Assembly (NCBI RefSeq): GCF_001625695.1
Contig: NZ_AUXY01000096.1
Span: 21,350 to 85,349 of the forward strand
DNA from: Pseudoalteromonas luteoviolacea H33-S
GTDB taxonomy: Bacteria > Pseudomonadota > Gammaproteobacteria > Enterobacterales > Alteromonadaceae
DNA length: 64,000 nt
Direction: 5' to 3'
The notes beneath the pieces were generated by a model that saw nothing but the letters and a program-made list of their open reading frames with translations, ran no database searches and was not told the DNA's origin. The position numbers were made by a program, and so were the translations under genes. Below are positions 9,308 through 17,476 of the stretch, one piece after another (positions within the stretch are counted from its first letter, which is position 1; each line of letters opens with the position of its first letter).

Positions 9308-9833
9308 GGTAATCCTTACTTATTTTGGGTAGTGGTGACGGTTTGTTATTAAAAAAATTGCGTCACTCAGCTTGTAGACGATAAAGGTACGATTAAAATT
9401 AATGCAATTATATCAACCTCAATGAGTTATGTGAGTTGACAAAATAATGAGCATGAAAGTCTCTGGGTTTGTTATTTTGCATTTTAGGAATCTTTTCATT
9501 TTGCGAATTGCAATTTGCAAAATGAAAAACTGCTTAAACATGTCGAGAATCTATGAGTAATACGCTAAAAATGAGATGAGAGAAATATATAAGTAACTTA
9601 TTCAATAGCTTACCGATTTTAACTTAGAGCTTTTACAAGTTTTTAGGTTGCTTGCTGTACTGATATAAATTTGTCACTAACAGGGTCGTTCAGCTTATTT
9701 TGCAGTGAAATAAGCGAATAAAAATGAGGGTGAAATAAAATACCCATAATTAACAAGGTGGTGAGGAAAATATTATTTCTTCGGTGTGATTATTGCATGA
9801 GTACGACTAACTTAAATAAACAATGGTGTATTC
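9308..9833. other. 526-bp divergent regulatory region
   Basis: Gene-free region between two divergent exported-protein genes. It contains a 36-bp near-perfect palindrome (9493-9528, listed separately) and is otherwise A+T rich. No additional coding sequence was recognised. Its length, well above the spacing typical here, suggests more than one promoter or regulator site. Confidence 0.5.
9493..9528. repeat. 36-bp near-perfect palindrome
   Basis: The two 18-base halves (left TTTTCATTTTGCGAATTG) are reverse complements except for one pair, G9505 with T9516, which would still wobble in RNA. It lies about 185 bp upstream of the leftward hydrolase gene and about 305 bp upstream of the rightward propeller gene. 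Dyad symmetry down to the centre (AATTG/CAATT) suits an operator for a dimeric regulator; as RNA it would form a long AT-rich hairpin. No T-tract directly follows the full stem. Confidence 0.7.
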
Positions 9834-11042
9834 ATGACAAAAACACAGAACATAGCAACTAAGTTGGGTGCAGCAGCACTCGCACTTACAGCAAGTTTTT
9901 CTGTATTAGCTGACGATAACGCCTGTTTAGAGGGACTTTTTGCAATTGACAGGTTCGCAGCAGATGGGCAGAGCGCGGTTTTTCATATCGATACGAGTTC
10001 TAAAACGAGCCGAGAGGTACCCGGCGCATCTTTCGCTTCAAGCAACTTAGCCGGGTCTGGTGCAAAGCTGTATGCAATGCAACGCGTCGACAGCGAAACA
10101 AATGCTTCGAAATTGTATGAGTTTGATATGCAAACCATGCAGCAACGTGAAGTGGCCGACACGGTAAGCTATCCTATTAAGCGCTCAGCAGTTTCCCCAT
10201 CCGGTGATTTTCTTCTGGCCACGAGCCAAACCTACATGTATCAATTTGATCTGACAACGGGCGAAAAAACAGTCCTTGGAAAAATGAAGTCAGACGATGC
10301 CAGCTATGATGACTTCGACCATGGCGATATTGCGTATTCGGCAGATGGTAATTTGATATATGTACTGAACGGTAAAGCGTTATATGTACTAGACGAAGCA
10401 TCTATGTCGCTGACTGAAATAGGTGAGCACAATTTAAATTGGGCTTCAGGTCTTGCAGTGGACGAAAACGGTGTGATTTACGCATCTGCGAGAAACAGCG
10501 GTGAAAATGCTAAAATTTACACGCTTGATGCGCAAACTGCACAAGCAACATTGCTGATGGATGGACCAGAGCATATTGCTGATTTAACTTATGTACAAGG
10601 GTGTGGAAACACCTTGCCCGTTATTGCAAATGCGTTGCAGCAAGAAGTTAATAAAGCCAACCAGTATTGGCGAGGTGAGGCGGTCGAGGACAAAATCGCA
10701 AACTTGGCTGGATTCAAAGATGGTACTTTTAACTTTAACGCAGAAGGTTTTCCTGTTGAGTCAAAAGACAAGTTGAATAAGCACAATAAGTTTACTAAAA
10801 ACCCCAATGCTAATCGTTGCGCGCGGATGTGGAATAACATGTTAGATCATCAATATGTACTAAACCGCAGCGGTAAAGGCCGTAAAAAAGCGGATGGCAG
10901 TACAAAATGGTACTTCTCTACTGCTGATGGCGAATATAAAGTGGTTAAAGCAAGTAAAGGCATTTGCTATTACGGCTATGCGTCCGGTGAAGCAGGTCGC
11001 ATTATCTACAACACAAAAACAGGTATAGTAAGCGTTCAATAA
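9834..11042 (+). CDS. exported beta-propeller protein with MSHA-pilin-like C-terminal domain
   Basis: Exported protein of 402 residues with a signal peptide cut after about residue 26 (SVLA-DD). Residues 33-256 contain repeated blades of the kind A.SP.G..L.A......Y.FDL.TGE and look like a beta-propeller (WD40/NHL-like). Residues 262-402 resemble the globular part of MSHA-type type IV pilins: a helix (NALQQEVNKANQYWRG), then FNFNAEGFPVES, then CARMWNNML and a final sheet ICYYGYASGEAGRIIYNTKTG. Cys329 and Cys378 sit where pilins of this group have the disulfide-bonded D-region. There is no prepilin peptidase motif, so this is not a pilin subunit by itself. The gene is monocistronic with a terminator at 11065. 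Pilus-tip or surface association is inference. Confidence 0.65.
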   Translation: MTKTQNIATKLGAAALALTASFSVLADDNACLEGLFAIDRFAADGQSAVFHIDTSSKTSREVPGASFASSNLAGSGAKLYAMQRVDSETNASKLYEFDMQTMQQREVADTVSYPIKRSAVSPSGDFLLATSQTYMYQFDLTTGEKTVLGKMKSDDASYDDFDHGDIAYSADGNLIYVLNGKALYVLDEASMSLTEIGEHNLNWASGLAVDENGVIYASARNSGENAKIYTLDAQTAQATLLMDGPEHIADLTYVQGCGNTLPVIANALQQEVNKANQYWRGEAVEDKIANLAGFKDGTFNFNAEGFPVESKDKLNKHNKFTKNPNANRCARMWNNMLDHQYVLNRSGKGRKKADGSTKWYFSTADGEYKVVKASKGICYYGYASGEAGRIIYNTKTGIVSVQ

Positions 11043-11064
11043 ATTAAGTTTTATAGCCTTAACT

Positions 11065-11093
11065 AAGCGCGGCTAATTGGCTGCGCTTTTTAT
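11065..11093 (+). terminator. intrinsic terminator
   Basis: AAGCGC (11065-11070) pairs with GCGCTT (11083-11088), with further GGC/GCT pairing inside, followed by a run of T. It lies about 20 bp after the propeller-pilin gene. Confidence 0.8.
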
Positions 11094-11201
11094 TTTAAAC
11101 TCGGTGCAACTATTTAGCTTTTTATAACGTCTAAGTGTTCATATTTATGCAAAGTGTCATAATATTTATTTTTGTCAGGTATGTGAATATTTAGGAAAGT
11201 A

Positions 11202-11552
11202 ATGAAACTTTATTTAGTAATATTTATATTGTGGAGCTCGACATATTCGCTAAAAAGCGCTGCCTCAACAGCGGCTGAAATACAGCATTTATTGACCTTC
11301 ATTGAAACGTCTCATTGTCAGTATGAGCGCAATGGCTCACTACATTCGGCACGTGATGCTAAGCAGCACATTAGTAAAAAGTATCATTACTATCAAGATG
11401 ATATTGAGTCGGCGGAAGATTTTATAAGTTTAACGGCTTCCAAAAGTAGCTTATCTGGTAAGCCGTATCTTATTCACTGTAGTAATAGTAAATCAATAAA
11501 GAGTAGTGAGTGGTTACTCTCAGAGCTCAAGGTATTTAGAAAGAAAAAATAG
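11202..11552 (+). CDS. small exported DUF5329 family protein
   Basis: Exported protein of 116 residues. A signal peptide covers about the first 22 residues (ending KSAAS). The rest matches the DUF5329 pattern by eye: EIQHLLTFIETSHCQYERNG, a helix with HISKKYHYY, AEDFISLTASKSSLSGKPY, and a C-terminal W-containing helix. Cys37 and Cys88 (in YLIHCSNSK) are the family's two cysteines and could form a disulfide. Function is unknown. The gene has its own AT-rich upstream region and a possible terminator about 200 bp downstream (11748). Confidence 0.75.
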   Translation: MKLYLVIFILWSSTYSLKSAASTAAEIQHLLTFIETSHCQYERNGSLHSARDAKQHISKKYHYYQDDIESAEDFISLTASKSSLSGKPYLIHCSNSKSIKSSEWLLSELKVFRKKK

Positions 11553-11747
11553 CACAGAGCAAAAAGCGATAACTTATACAGTGAAGGGTTATTCTATCTT
11601 AATTTATAATTCTTTTTTATTATTTCATGTCGTTTTTTTATTTTGTGACATAGGTGCGATGGTATTGTAACTGTATCTATTGCAACTATTTATAATGCAA
11701 CAAGTTATATATGGGAAGCTAAAAACTGCTTTTCTCAGTTAATCTTT

Positions 11748-11772
11748 CTGATCCTTTTATGATCAGTTTTTT
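11748..11772 (+). terminator. intrinsic terminator
   Basis: CTGATC (11748-11753) and GATCAG (11761-11766) form a stem with a 7-base loop, followed by six T. It would end the DUF5329 transcript or an unannotated RNA from 11553-11747. Confidence 0.65.
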
Positions 11773-12019
11773 ATGTTTTATAGTAATTTAATAACATAAA
11801 TCCATAAATGTTAATAATTAAATTATTCCAACTTTGATTTACTTAAATTATAATATGCCCTTAATTAAGCACTTGTATGCAAAAGTATTTTAATAAAAGG
11901 GCACTTCAATTCGTCAGCAAAGAGCTGTATTACTTTGCGGGCCTATAAGCTAAGTCTCATACGTTACCTCTGGTACATACACCTGGAGGTTAACACTCAT
12001 ATTTATTCAAATATCTCAC

Positions 12020-12063
12020 AACCAGTAAAGAGCAAAACCTTAACGCTTTCTACTGGTTTTTGT
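12020..12063 (+). terminator. terminator-like hairpin just upstream of chemoreceptor gene
   Basis: AACCAGTA (12020-12027) pairs with TACTGGTT (12051-12058), with AAG/CTT extending it inside after a bulged C, then TTTTT. Its position 40-45 bp before the chemoreceptor start, inside its own leader, suggests attenuation, not the end of an upstream gene. Confidence 0.6.
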
Positions 12064-12104
12064 GCTTTACGGTAATCATTAACTTAGGGATGTATAAACA
12101 GCAT

Positions 12105-13733
12105 ATGGCACTTAAAGACTTGTCTATTTCAAAGCAAATTGGGTTGAGCTTTGCGTCGATTTTTATGGTTTTTTTCGGGGTAAGCCTGATGACGTACAAT
12201 GGATTAAAGGGGATCAATGATGACCTTGAACTGATTGTACAAACCAGCATTCCATCGGTTGAGATAGTAAAAGATCTACAAATTGAGATGGCAACCATTC
12301 GAAAAGATGAGTTTTTGATTGTCACAAATTCAGAGCACCCGGATATCAATGAATGGATAGTTAACCTTGATAATACAAAATCAGGCCTTAATCAAAAGAT
12401 TCAAGCATACAGCCAGTTAAATGTGTCAAATCAAGAACGACTTCAGTTCCAAGCGTTTGAGCAGGCTTGGCGTAAATACGCGTCTGCAACATCTGGTTTT
12501 AATCGATTAGTGCGTGAGGGTGAAGTTAGTAAAGCTAATTTAATTGTTTTAAACAGCTATAACTTCTACTCAGAAGCCATGGATGAACTGAGCAAGCTGA
12601 ACAAAATTAATAGCGATAATGTGGGCATGGCCGAAACATCAGCTGTACGTGCAGTGAAAACAGTGATCGCGGTTATCATCATCTGTACATTGGTATCAGC
12701 GGTGATGATAGCACTCATTTGTTTTGTCCTAAGCGCTGCAATTAGAAAGCCTCTAGAAAAGGCGAAAGATCTTGCTGGTAGTATTGCCAATGGTGACCTA
12801 AGTTCACGTATTGATACACGCTCAGTGGGTAATAATGAACTTGGCGCTTTACTAATGTCTTTGGAGAAAATGCGTGAACAGTTAAATAGCCTTGTTGTGA
12901 AGATAAATGACAGCGCTATCCAACTGACAACAGCCGTAGAAGAAGTGAATATGATCTCGGCTCAAAATGCCACAGGCATGCAGAATCAACAAAATGAGTT
13001 ACAGTCGGTTGCTTCAGCAATGACGCAGATGCAGGCTGCGGTATCTGAAGTGGCAAAAAGTACAGAAATGGGCGCTGAGTCTGCCAATCAAGCCAATGTT
13101 AAGTCTCGTGAAGGCAGTGCTGCACTGAAAAGTAACATTGTGCAGATCTCTAGCGTTGCAGATACTGTGTCTCATGCGGGAGATTTAGCCCACAATCTAG
13201 AAAAGAACTCACAAAACATCAATGTTGTGGTGGATGTTATTCGTGAAATCGCTGAGCAAACTAACTTGCTTGCATTAAATGCCGCGATTGAAGCGGCGCG
13301 AGCGGGTGCACAAGGGCGCGGTTTTGCGGTGGTTGCGGATGAAGTTCGCTCTTTAGCACAGCGTACACAAGACTCTACAACTCAGATTGTTGAGATAGTG
13401 AGTGATTTGCAGTCTAAATCGAAAGAAACGGGCGAGGCGACCAGAACGTGTCAAAAAGGCATCGATGTGTGCGTACAGCAAACTGAAACAGTCAGCGATA
13501 CTATCACGCAAATCGAGCAGGAAATTGACAGTATTGCCGCGATGAGTACGCAAATAGCAGCAGCATGTAATGAGCAATCGGTTGTCTCTGAAGAATTGAA
13601 TCGTAATATTGAAAATATCAATGTTGCCGCAGTTGAAATGACTGAAGGCGCAAATCAAACCTCTCAAGCGTGTCATGAAATAAGTGAATTGGCGCATGGT
13701 TTAAAAGCAAGTGTTGAACAGTTTAAGCTCTGA
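12105..13733 (+). CDS. methyl-accepting chemotaxis protein
   Basis: Membrane chemoreceptor of about 542 residues that signals through CheW/CheA. TM1 is at about 12-30, a periplasmic four-helix-bundle ligand domain at about 31-180, TM2 at about 185-210, HAMP at about 210-262 and a long cytoplasmic coiled coil after that. The hairpin tip EIAEQTNLLALNAAIEAARAG, written here in part, is the canonical CheA/CheW contact region, followed by GRGFAVVADEVRSLAQRT. There is no C-terminal CheR-tethering pentapeptide; it ends SVEQFKL. The start is uncertain: ATG 12105 gives the usual short N-terminus MALKDLSISKQ, ATG 12090 has AGGG directly abutting it, and an in-frame TTG at 12060 is unlikely. The ligand is unknown. 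A structured leader precedes the gene. Confidence 0.95.
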   Translation: MALKDLSISKQIGLSFASIFMVFFGVSLMTYNGLKGINDDLELIVQTSIPSVEIVKDLQIEMATIRKDEFLIVTNSEHPDINEWIVNLDNTKSGLNQKIQAYSQLNVSNQERLQFQAFEQAWRKYASATSGFNRLVREGEVSKANLIVLNSYNFYSEAMDELSKLNKINSDNVGMAETSAVRAVKTVIAVIIICTLVSAVMIALICFVLSAAIRKPLEKAKDLAGSIANGDLSSRIDTRSVGNNELGALLMSLEKMREQLNSLVVKINDSAIQLTTAVEEVNMISAQNATGMQNQQNELQSVASAMTQMQAAVSEVAKSTEMGAESANQANVKSREGSAALKSNIVQISSVADTVSHAGDLAHNLEKNSQNINVVVDVIREIAEQTNLLALNAAIEAARAGAQGRGFAVVADEVRSLAQRTQDSTTQIVEIVSDLQSKSKETGEATRTCQKGIDVCVQQTETVSDTITQIEQEIDSIAAMSTQIAAACNEQSVVSEELNRNIENINVAAVEMTEGANQTSQACHEISELAHGLKASVEQFKL

Positions 13734-13810
13734 GTTAAAGCGCAAGCAGACTAGTGGAGTGTAAAAAGCCAATTAATTTAAAAATTTTAAGTTAATAGAC
13801 TAGTATTTTG

Positions 13811-13840
13811 AAAGCGAGCCATAGTATGGTTCGCTTTTTT
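13811..13840 (+). terminator. intrinsic terminator after chemoreceptor gene
   Basis: AAAGCGAGCC pairs with GGTTCGCTTT (one G-T pair) around the loop ATAGTAT, followed by T6. It lies about 80 bp after the stop codon. Confidence 0.85.
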
Positions 13841-14019
13841 ATTATATGCACTTATTAATCGCTGAATGGCTTACATGTCTATACACTATTATTCTAATTA
13901 AGTTCAGCTGATGAGTGTGTTTTTATTTAGTTTGATATTTTAATAAAAAATTATTTATTAATTTTTATTATTCGAAATTTTTAATCATTTACTTAAATTG
14001 ATTAAATCAAGGGTAGAAT

Positions 14020-14682
14020 GTGATAAGAGCGGCTATTGTCTTTGTTTTGATAAGCCTTTGCTTTGTGGCAGAAGCGAAGAACTCGCAAAAAATTGTACTG
14101 AATGTCCCCTTGGTTGAGCAGGGGAAAAAGTTATGCGGGCCTGCAACCATAGAAATGATTTTTAAGTACTGGGGCATTAAGGATTACACCCAATACGATA
14201 TCGCTGAGTCTATCTTGAATCAGTATGGAGATATGCCAGTGTTTATCCGCTCTGGTGTATTGAACAATTATCCTCGCAACTGGGCAGATTACCCGGGAAC
14301 CAAGGTCACTTATTTGCAAGGGTTTTTACAGCGCTTTGGTAAAACACGCAGCATCACAGTCGATAAATCACAAGATTTGGCTGAGAACATTGATGAAAAA
14401 CGCGCGCAGTTGTTTAATCATATAAAGGCTTACATTGCCAGCGGCATCCCTGTTATTGTATTTCAGTATTGGGAGTTGCCAAAATCGCAAAGCCATTACC
14501 GAGTCGTCGTGGGTTATGATGAGGCGAAAAGACTCGTGTATTTAAATGATGCCAAAGGTGCGAAGCGGGTTGTGCAAACTTATGAAGAGTTTTTAAATTT
14601 ATGGAACGTAGAGCACCCACGGCTGCGTTATTATGCGGTGGCGTTTAATACTGAACGTAAAAAAATAAATATCGAGCTTTGA
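14020..14682 (+). CDS. exported C39-like papain-fold peptidase
   Basis: Exported protein of 220 residues with a peptidase C39-like (double-glycine/papain-fold) domain. It has a short signal peptide (to about residue 19, AEA) and a probable Cys39-His159-Asp177 triad in the contexts KKLCGPATIEM, QSHYRVVVGYD and VYLNDAKG. It is a stand-alone domain with no ABC transporter or bacteriocin genes beside it, so it is unlikely to be a bacteriocin leader peptidase. A role as an envelope protease or a non-peptidase hydrolase is inference. The start is GTG at 14020, chosen because AAGGG lies six bases upstream (14009-14013) and no ATG fits. Confidence 0.75.
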   Translation: MIRAAIVFVLISLCFVAEAKNSQKIVLNVPLVEQGKKLCGPATIEMIFKYWGIKDYTQYDIAESILNQYGDMPVFIRSGVLNNYPRNWADYPGTKVTYLQGFLQRFGKTRSITVDKSQDLAENIDEKRAQLFNHIKAYIASGIPVIVFQYWELPKSQSHYRVVVGYDEAKRLVYLNDAKGAKRVVQTYEEFLNLWNVEHPRLRYYAVAFNTERKKINIEL

Positions 14683-14737
14683 GAATATAGACATCGTTTG
14701 TGATTTTGATATCAATGAGCTTGCCATGAGGAGTCGT

Positions 14738-15175
14738 ATGATTAGAAAAGGTCTGGCATCCGATATTGAACCTGTACTGATGGTGTGGCTTGCTGCGTCT
14801 CAACAAGCACATCATTTTGTGCCAGAGAGTTTTTGGCGTGATCACCTCGATACTATGCGACAGGTGTATTTGCCCAGCTCAGATAATTATGTGTATTTGG
14901 ATAATCAACAAATCATCGGTTTTTATGCTTTGGTAAAAAACACCCTTGCGGCAATTTTTGTTTTACCAGAAAAACAAGGCCAAGGGGTAGGTAAGCAGCT
15001 TATTGCAGATGCAAAGTCCCGATGCAATCGCTTGGAGCTGTCTGTATATCAGCGCAATGTTGCGAGCGTGGCATTTTATCAGCAACAAGGTTTTGAAATT
15101 ATTGCACAAGACGAAGATCCGCTTACAGGACAAGCGCAATATATTATGAGTTGGCAAGATAGGCAGACCGCGTGA
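14738..15175 (+). CDS. GNAT family N-acetyltransferase, YjaB-like
   Basis: Acetyltransferase of about 145 residues that transfers an acetyl group from acetyl-CoA to an amine. The acetyl-CoA pyrophosphate-binding motif is QGQGVGKQL (about residue 82-90), followed by the conserved VYQRNVASVAFYQQQGF segment of motif B. The overall order (MIRKG..DI.....W......HHF......W) resembles E. coli YjaB. The ATG at 14738 is preferred over an in-frame ATG at 14726 because GAGGAG (about 14728-14733) sits right before it. The acceptor is unknown. It lies 55 bp after the C39-like gene and may be co-transcribed. Confidence 0.85.
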   Translation: MIRKGLASDIEPVLMVWLAASQQAHHFVPESFWRDHLDTMRQVYLPSSDNYVYLDNQQIIGFYALVKNTLAAIFVLPEKQGQGVGKQLIADAKSRCNRLELSVYQRNVASVAFYQQQGFEIIAQDEDPLTGQAQYIMSWQDRQTA

Positions 15176-15428
15176 TGGGGTTTTTTTAAGCCCTTACTTA
15201 AGCGATGAATAAGAAAGAATAAAAGGTTGGGTATTTTTTGAACTATTTTTGTAAAAAAGCTCGACAAAACAGAATTTCAGTGTATCCTACGCAGCGTATG
15301 AAGATATTTGATTTATTTGTTGTTGTTTGCTTAAGTTTCTGTTTTTGTCATAAAACCTAATTTTAGCCACTCACTTTACTTCCGATACTGTACACATTTT
15401 TTTTAATTTTTATATAAATAGGTAATTT

Positions 15429-15638
15429 ATGTCTCAAGTAACAGGCACTGTAAAATGGTTTAACGAGTCAAAAGGTTTTGGCTTCATTGCACAAGAAAAC
15501 GGTAACGACGACGTTTTTGTTCACTTCAGAGCTATCCAGTCTGAAGGTTTCCGTACTTTGACTGAAGGTCAAAAAGTAAGCTTTACAGTAACTCAGGGCG
15601 CTAAAGGTCCTCAGGCTGAAAACGTAACTGTACTTTAA
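15429..15638 (+). CDS. cold-shock protein, CspA family
   Basis: Single-stranded nucleic acid-binding protein of 69 residues with the complete cold-shock fold. RNP1 is KGFGFIA (about 14-20), RNP2 is VFVHF (about 30-34), and TVKWFN begins the first strand. It acts as an RNA chaperone. The gap from the previous gene is 253 bp, compatible with the long 5' untranslated leader typical of temperature-controlled csp genes, although no cold-box was proven. A stem-loop follows at 15651. Confidence 0.95.
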   Translation: MSQVTGTVKWFNESKGFGFIAQENGNDDVFVHFRAIQSEGFRTLTEGQKVSFTVTQGAKGPQAENVTVL

Positions 15639-15650
15639 TCAGTTATGTCT

Positions 15651-15673
15651 AGGTGCGGCATCAAGCTGCACCT
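15651..15673 (+). terminator. hairpin after cold-shock gene, probable terminator
   Basis: AGGTGCGGC (15651-15659) pairs with GCTGCACCT (15665-15673), with one mismatch around a 5-base loop. The T-tract is weak (TGCTATTTC). Confidence 0.6.
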
Positions 15674-15814
15674 TGCTATTTCACATTCACTTCTAATTTC
15701 TTGCTTTCCTCTTTACACTTTTTATTAGTTTTACTCCCTTCAATTTAAATCATTTTTACTGTTAGTTTCTTAGCCTCGCTATTTGCATATGTTGGCCCAA
15801 TATATCGACTTACT

Positions 15815-16339
15815 TTAACGCTCATTTTCAGGTGGAAGTTCCTTAATTTGTGCCATACCTGAGCCTATTTCTAGAATTTGCCGGCCAATAGCTTCCGATG
15901 ATGAGTTTGATATCCATACTTTAATTAAGCCGTTTCGCTTTATTCCGACAATGAGGTAGGGGGTGCTGTCATCAAAGTATTCTCCTGTAGAACGAACAAT
16001 TACAGGCTTCATTTTTTGTATAAACTCATATCCTGTTTTGTTATCTATTTGTGCTTCACCGACCCGAAAGAGATCGGTATCCATGTCATACCATGCAACA
16101 ACAACTTTACTTGGGAAGTTGACTCCATCTACAAATGACAGGACACCTGCATCTTTCCAGCAACATCCTACGGAGCCTGCAGGTACAGACCAAGCGTCAT
16201 CAAATAGTACGGTGCCGACCATTAAGTCAGATTTATCTTCTGCGGCGATTCCAACACTCATTTCTTTGACTTGATAACTTGAACTGCAGCCTATGAGTAA
16301 ACTCAAAGCACTAATTAAGATAATTATTCTTGTAGCCAA
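15815..16339 (-). CDS. putative immunity lipoprotein, tandem copy 6 (distal)
   Basis: The last of six tandem 174-residue paralogues, farthest from the effector gene. Signal peptide with lipobox L-I-G-C and lipidated Cys18; the mature part is probably periplasmic. Shared core marks are W.VPAG..GCCW with the Cys59-Cys60 pair, a FP..VV.AWYD strand, VGEA.IDNK.GYEFI, and the invariant C-terminus EIGSGMAQIKELPPE. Its N-terminal and central part closely matches copy 1, while its 120-140 region is the RSTGEY type shared with copies 3 and 4. The start codon is TTG at 16339 with AAGGAG upstream. Layout resembles DUF3304/DUF2931-type lipoproteins found beside phospholipase effectors; family membership was not tested. 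It lies 27 bp after copy 5. Confidence 0.75.
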   Translation of the reverse strand: MATRIIILISALSLLIGCSSSYQVKEMSVGIAAEDKSDLMVGTVLFDDAWSVPAGSVGCCWKDAGVLSFVDGVNFPSKVVVAWYDMDTDLFRVGEAQIDNKTGYEFIQKMKPVIVRSTGEYFDDSTPYLIVGIKRNGLIKVWISNSSSEAIGRQILEIGSGMAQIKELPPENER

Positions 16340-16366
16340 TGTAGGCTCCTTCCTTGGCGTTTATCG

Positions 16367-16891
16367 TTAACGTTCGTCTTCAGGTGGAAGTTCCTTAATT
16401 TGTGCCATACCTGAGCCTATTTCTAGAATTTGTCGGCCGAGGTAATTGCCCGGCGCATTCGATATCCACACTTTTATCAAGCCGTTTCGCTTCATGCCCA
16501 CGATGAGGTAGGGTAATTTTCTGTCTTTATACTGACCAGTTCTGCGGTCTATAAAAGGCTTCATCTCTTTTATAAACTCGTAGCCAGCTTTGTTATCTAT
16601 TGTTGCCTCGCCTACCCTGAATAGGTCGGTATCCATGTCATACCAAGCGACAACGACTTTTTTGGGAAATGGGATATCATAAGTAAATGACATTTTTCCA
16701 CCATTTGTCCAACAGCAACCAACTGACCCTGCGGGTGCTGACCAACTATCATCAAACTGAACAGCTCCTACCATAAAGTCAGAGCCATTTTGCGCACTGA
16801 CAACGACAGCTAATTCATCAATATCTCTTGTTATTGAACAAGCGGTATTAATGACTATTAAAATAGATAACACAAAAAGCCTTTTCGCCAC
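16367..16891 (-). CDS. putative immunity lipoprotein, tandem copy 5
   Basis: 174-residue paralogue with the most divergent N-terminus of the six: residues 1-60 (signal peptide ending in N-T-A-C with Cys18, an atypical lipobox, then SITRDIDELAVVVSAQNG) differ from all others. From about residue 95 to the end it is almost identical to copy 1; I count one substitution (N for D in MKRNGL). This is a clear sign of recombination between copies. It keeps the GCCW pair and the EIGSGMAQIKELPPE tail. The start is GTG at 16891, with the ribosome binding site in AAGGAAGG. It lies 33 bp after copy 4. Confidence 0.75.
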   Translation of the reverse strand: MAKRLFVLSILIVINTACSITRDIDELAVVVSAQNGSDFMVGAVQFDDSWSAPAGSVGCCWTNGGKMSFTYDIPFPKKVVVAWYDMDTDLFRVGEATIDNKAGYEFIKEMKPFIDRRTGQYKDRKLPYLIVGMKRNGLIKVWISNAPGNYLGRQILEIGSGMAQIKELPPEDER

Positions 16892-16924
16892 TCTATGCCC
16901 CTTCCTTGGAGTTTACTTTTATCT

Positions 16925-17449
16925 TTAACGTTCGTCTTCAGGTGGAAGTTCCTTAATTTGTGCCATACCGGAGCCTATTTCGAGACTTTCTCTACCTATA
17001 GCATCGGCAGGGGAATTTGATATCCAGACTTTGATTAAGCCATCGCGTTTTATACCAATGATGAGGTATGGCAGCTCATAATTAGAATACTCTCCTGTTG
17101 AACGAACAATTACAGGCTTCATTTTTTTTATAAACTCATAGCCCGCTTTGTTATCTATTTTTGCCTCACCTACCCAAAAGAGTTCAGTACTCAAATCATA
17201 CCAGGCTATGACTAACTGCTGTGGAAAAGGCACATCATAAACAAAAGATCTAGCTCCGCCATCTCCCCAGCAGCAACCTATTGCACCGGCTGGTACACTC
17301 CAAGATTCATCCAGTGTTATTTCTCCAATCATGAGTGTTGGGCCTTTTTCTGCTCCAATACCTACACCCATTTCTTTGACTTGATAACTTGAACTACAAC
17401 CCATGATTAAAAACAAGGTACCAATTGAGATAATTATTCTTGCCGCCAA
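16925..17449 (-). CDS. putative immunity lipoprotein, tandem copy 4
   Basis: 174-residue lipoprotein (lipobox I-M-G-C, Cys18). Its central block is the second type: GPTLMIGEITLDESW and YDLSTELFWVGEA, shared with copy 2. Its C-terminal block is RSTGEYSNYELP and SPADAIGRESLE, shared with copy 3. The start codon is TTG at 17449. The 27-bp spacer before it is of the same type as that before copy 6. The role is inferred as protection against the neighbouring phospholipase; why several variants are kept is unknown. Confidence 0.75.
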   Translation of the reverse strand: MAARIIISIGTLFLIMGCSSSYQVKEMGVGIGAEKGPTLMIGEITLDESWSVPAGAIGCCWGDGGARSFVYDVPFPQQLVIAWYDLSTELFWVGEAKIDNKAGYEFIKKMKPVIVRSTGEYSNYELPYLIIGIKRDGLIKVWISNSPADAIGRESLEIGSGMAQIKELPPEDER

Positions 17450-17476
17450 TATGGGCTCCTTCCTTGGTGTTTATCG

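Larger units (their letters stand above)
11553..12104. other. about 550-bp non-coding region: terminator plus structured leader of chemoreceptor
   Basis: The left part is T-rich with an intrinsic terminator at 11748-11772. The right part (about 11890-12062) looks like a structured 5' leader for the chemoreceptor gene. Hairpin GCAAAG/CTTTGC (11916-11921 with 11933-11938) competes with a smaller CAGC/GCTG hairpin; ACCTC/GAGGT follows (about 11966-11994); then comes a terminator-like stem at 12020-12058 directly before the gene. I could not match it to a known riboswitch class. Confidence 0.45.

Noticed and set aside
11890..12060. c-di-GMP class I (GEMM) riboswitch before the chemoreceptor gene
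   Set aside because: GCAAAG and CGGGCCTA stretches recall the motif, but the order and the remaining conserved bases do not fit.
13353..13697. 114-residue open frame antisense to the chemoreceptor
   Set aside because: Shadow of the highly conserved signalling domain, which explains the long open frame.
14020..14682. C39-like protein as a bacteriocin-processing peptidase
   Set aside because: No ABC transporter domain or small double-glycine precursor gene is nearby, and the protein is exported.
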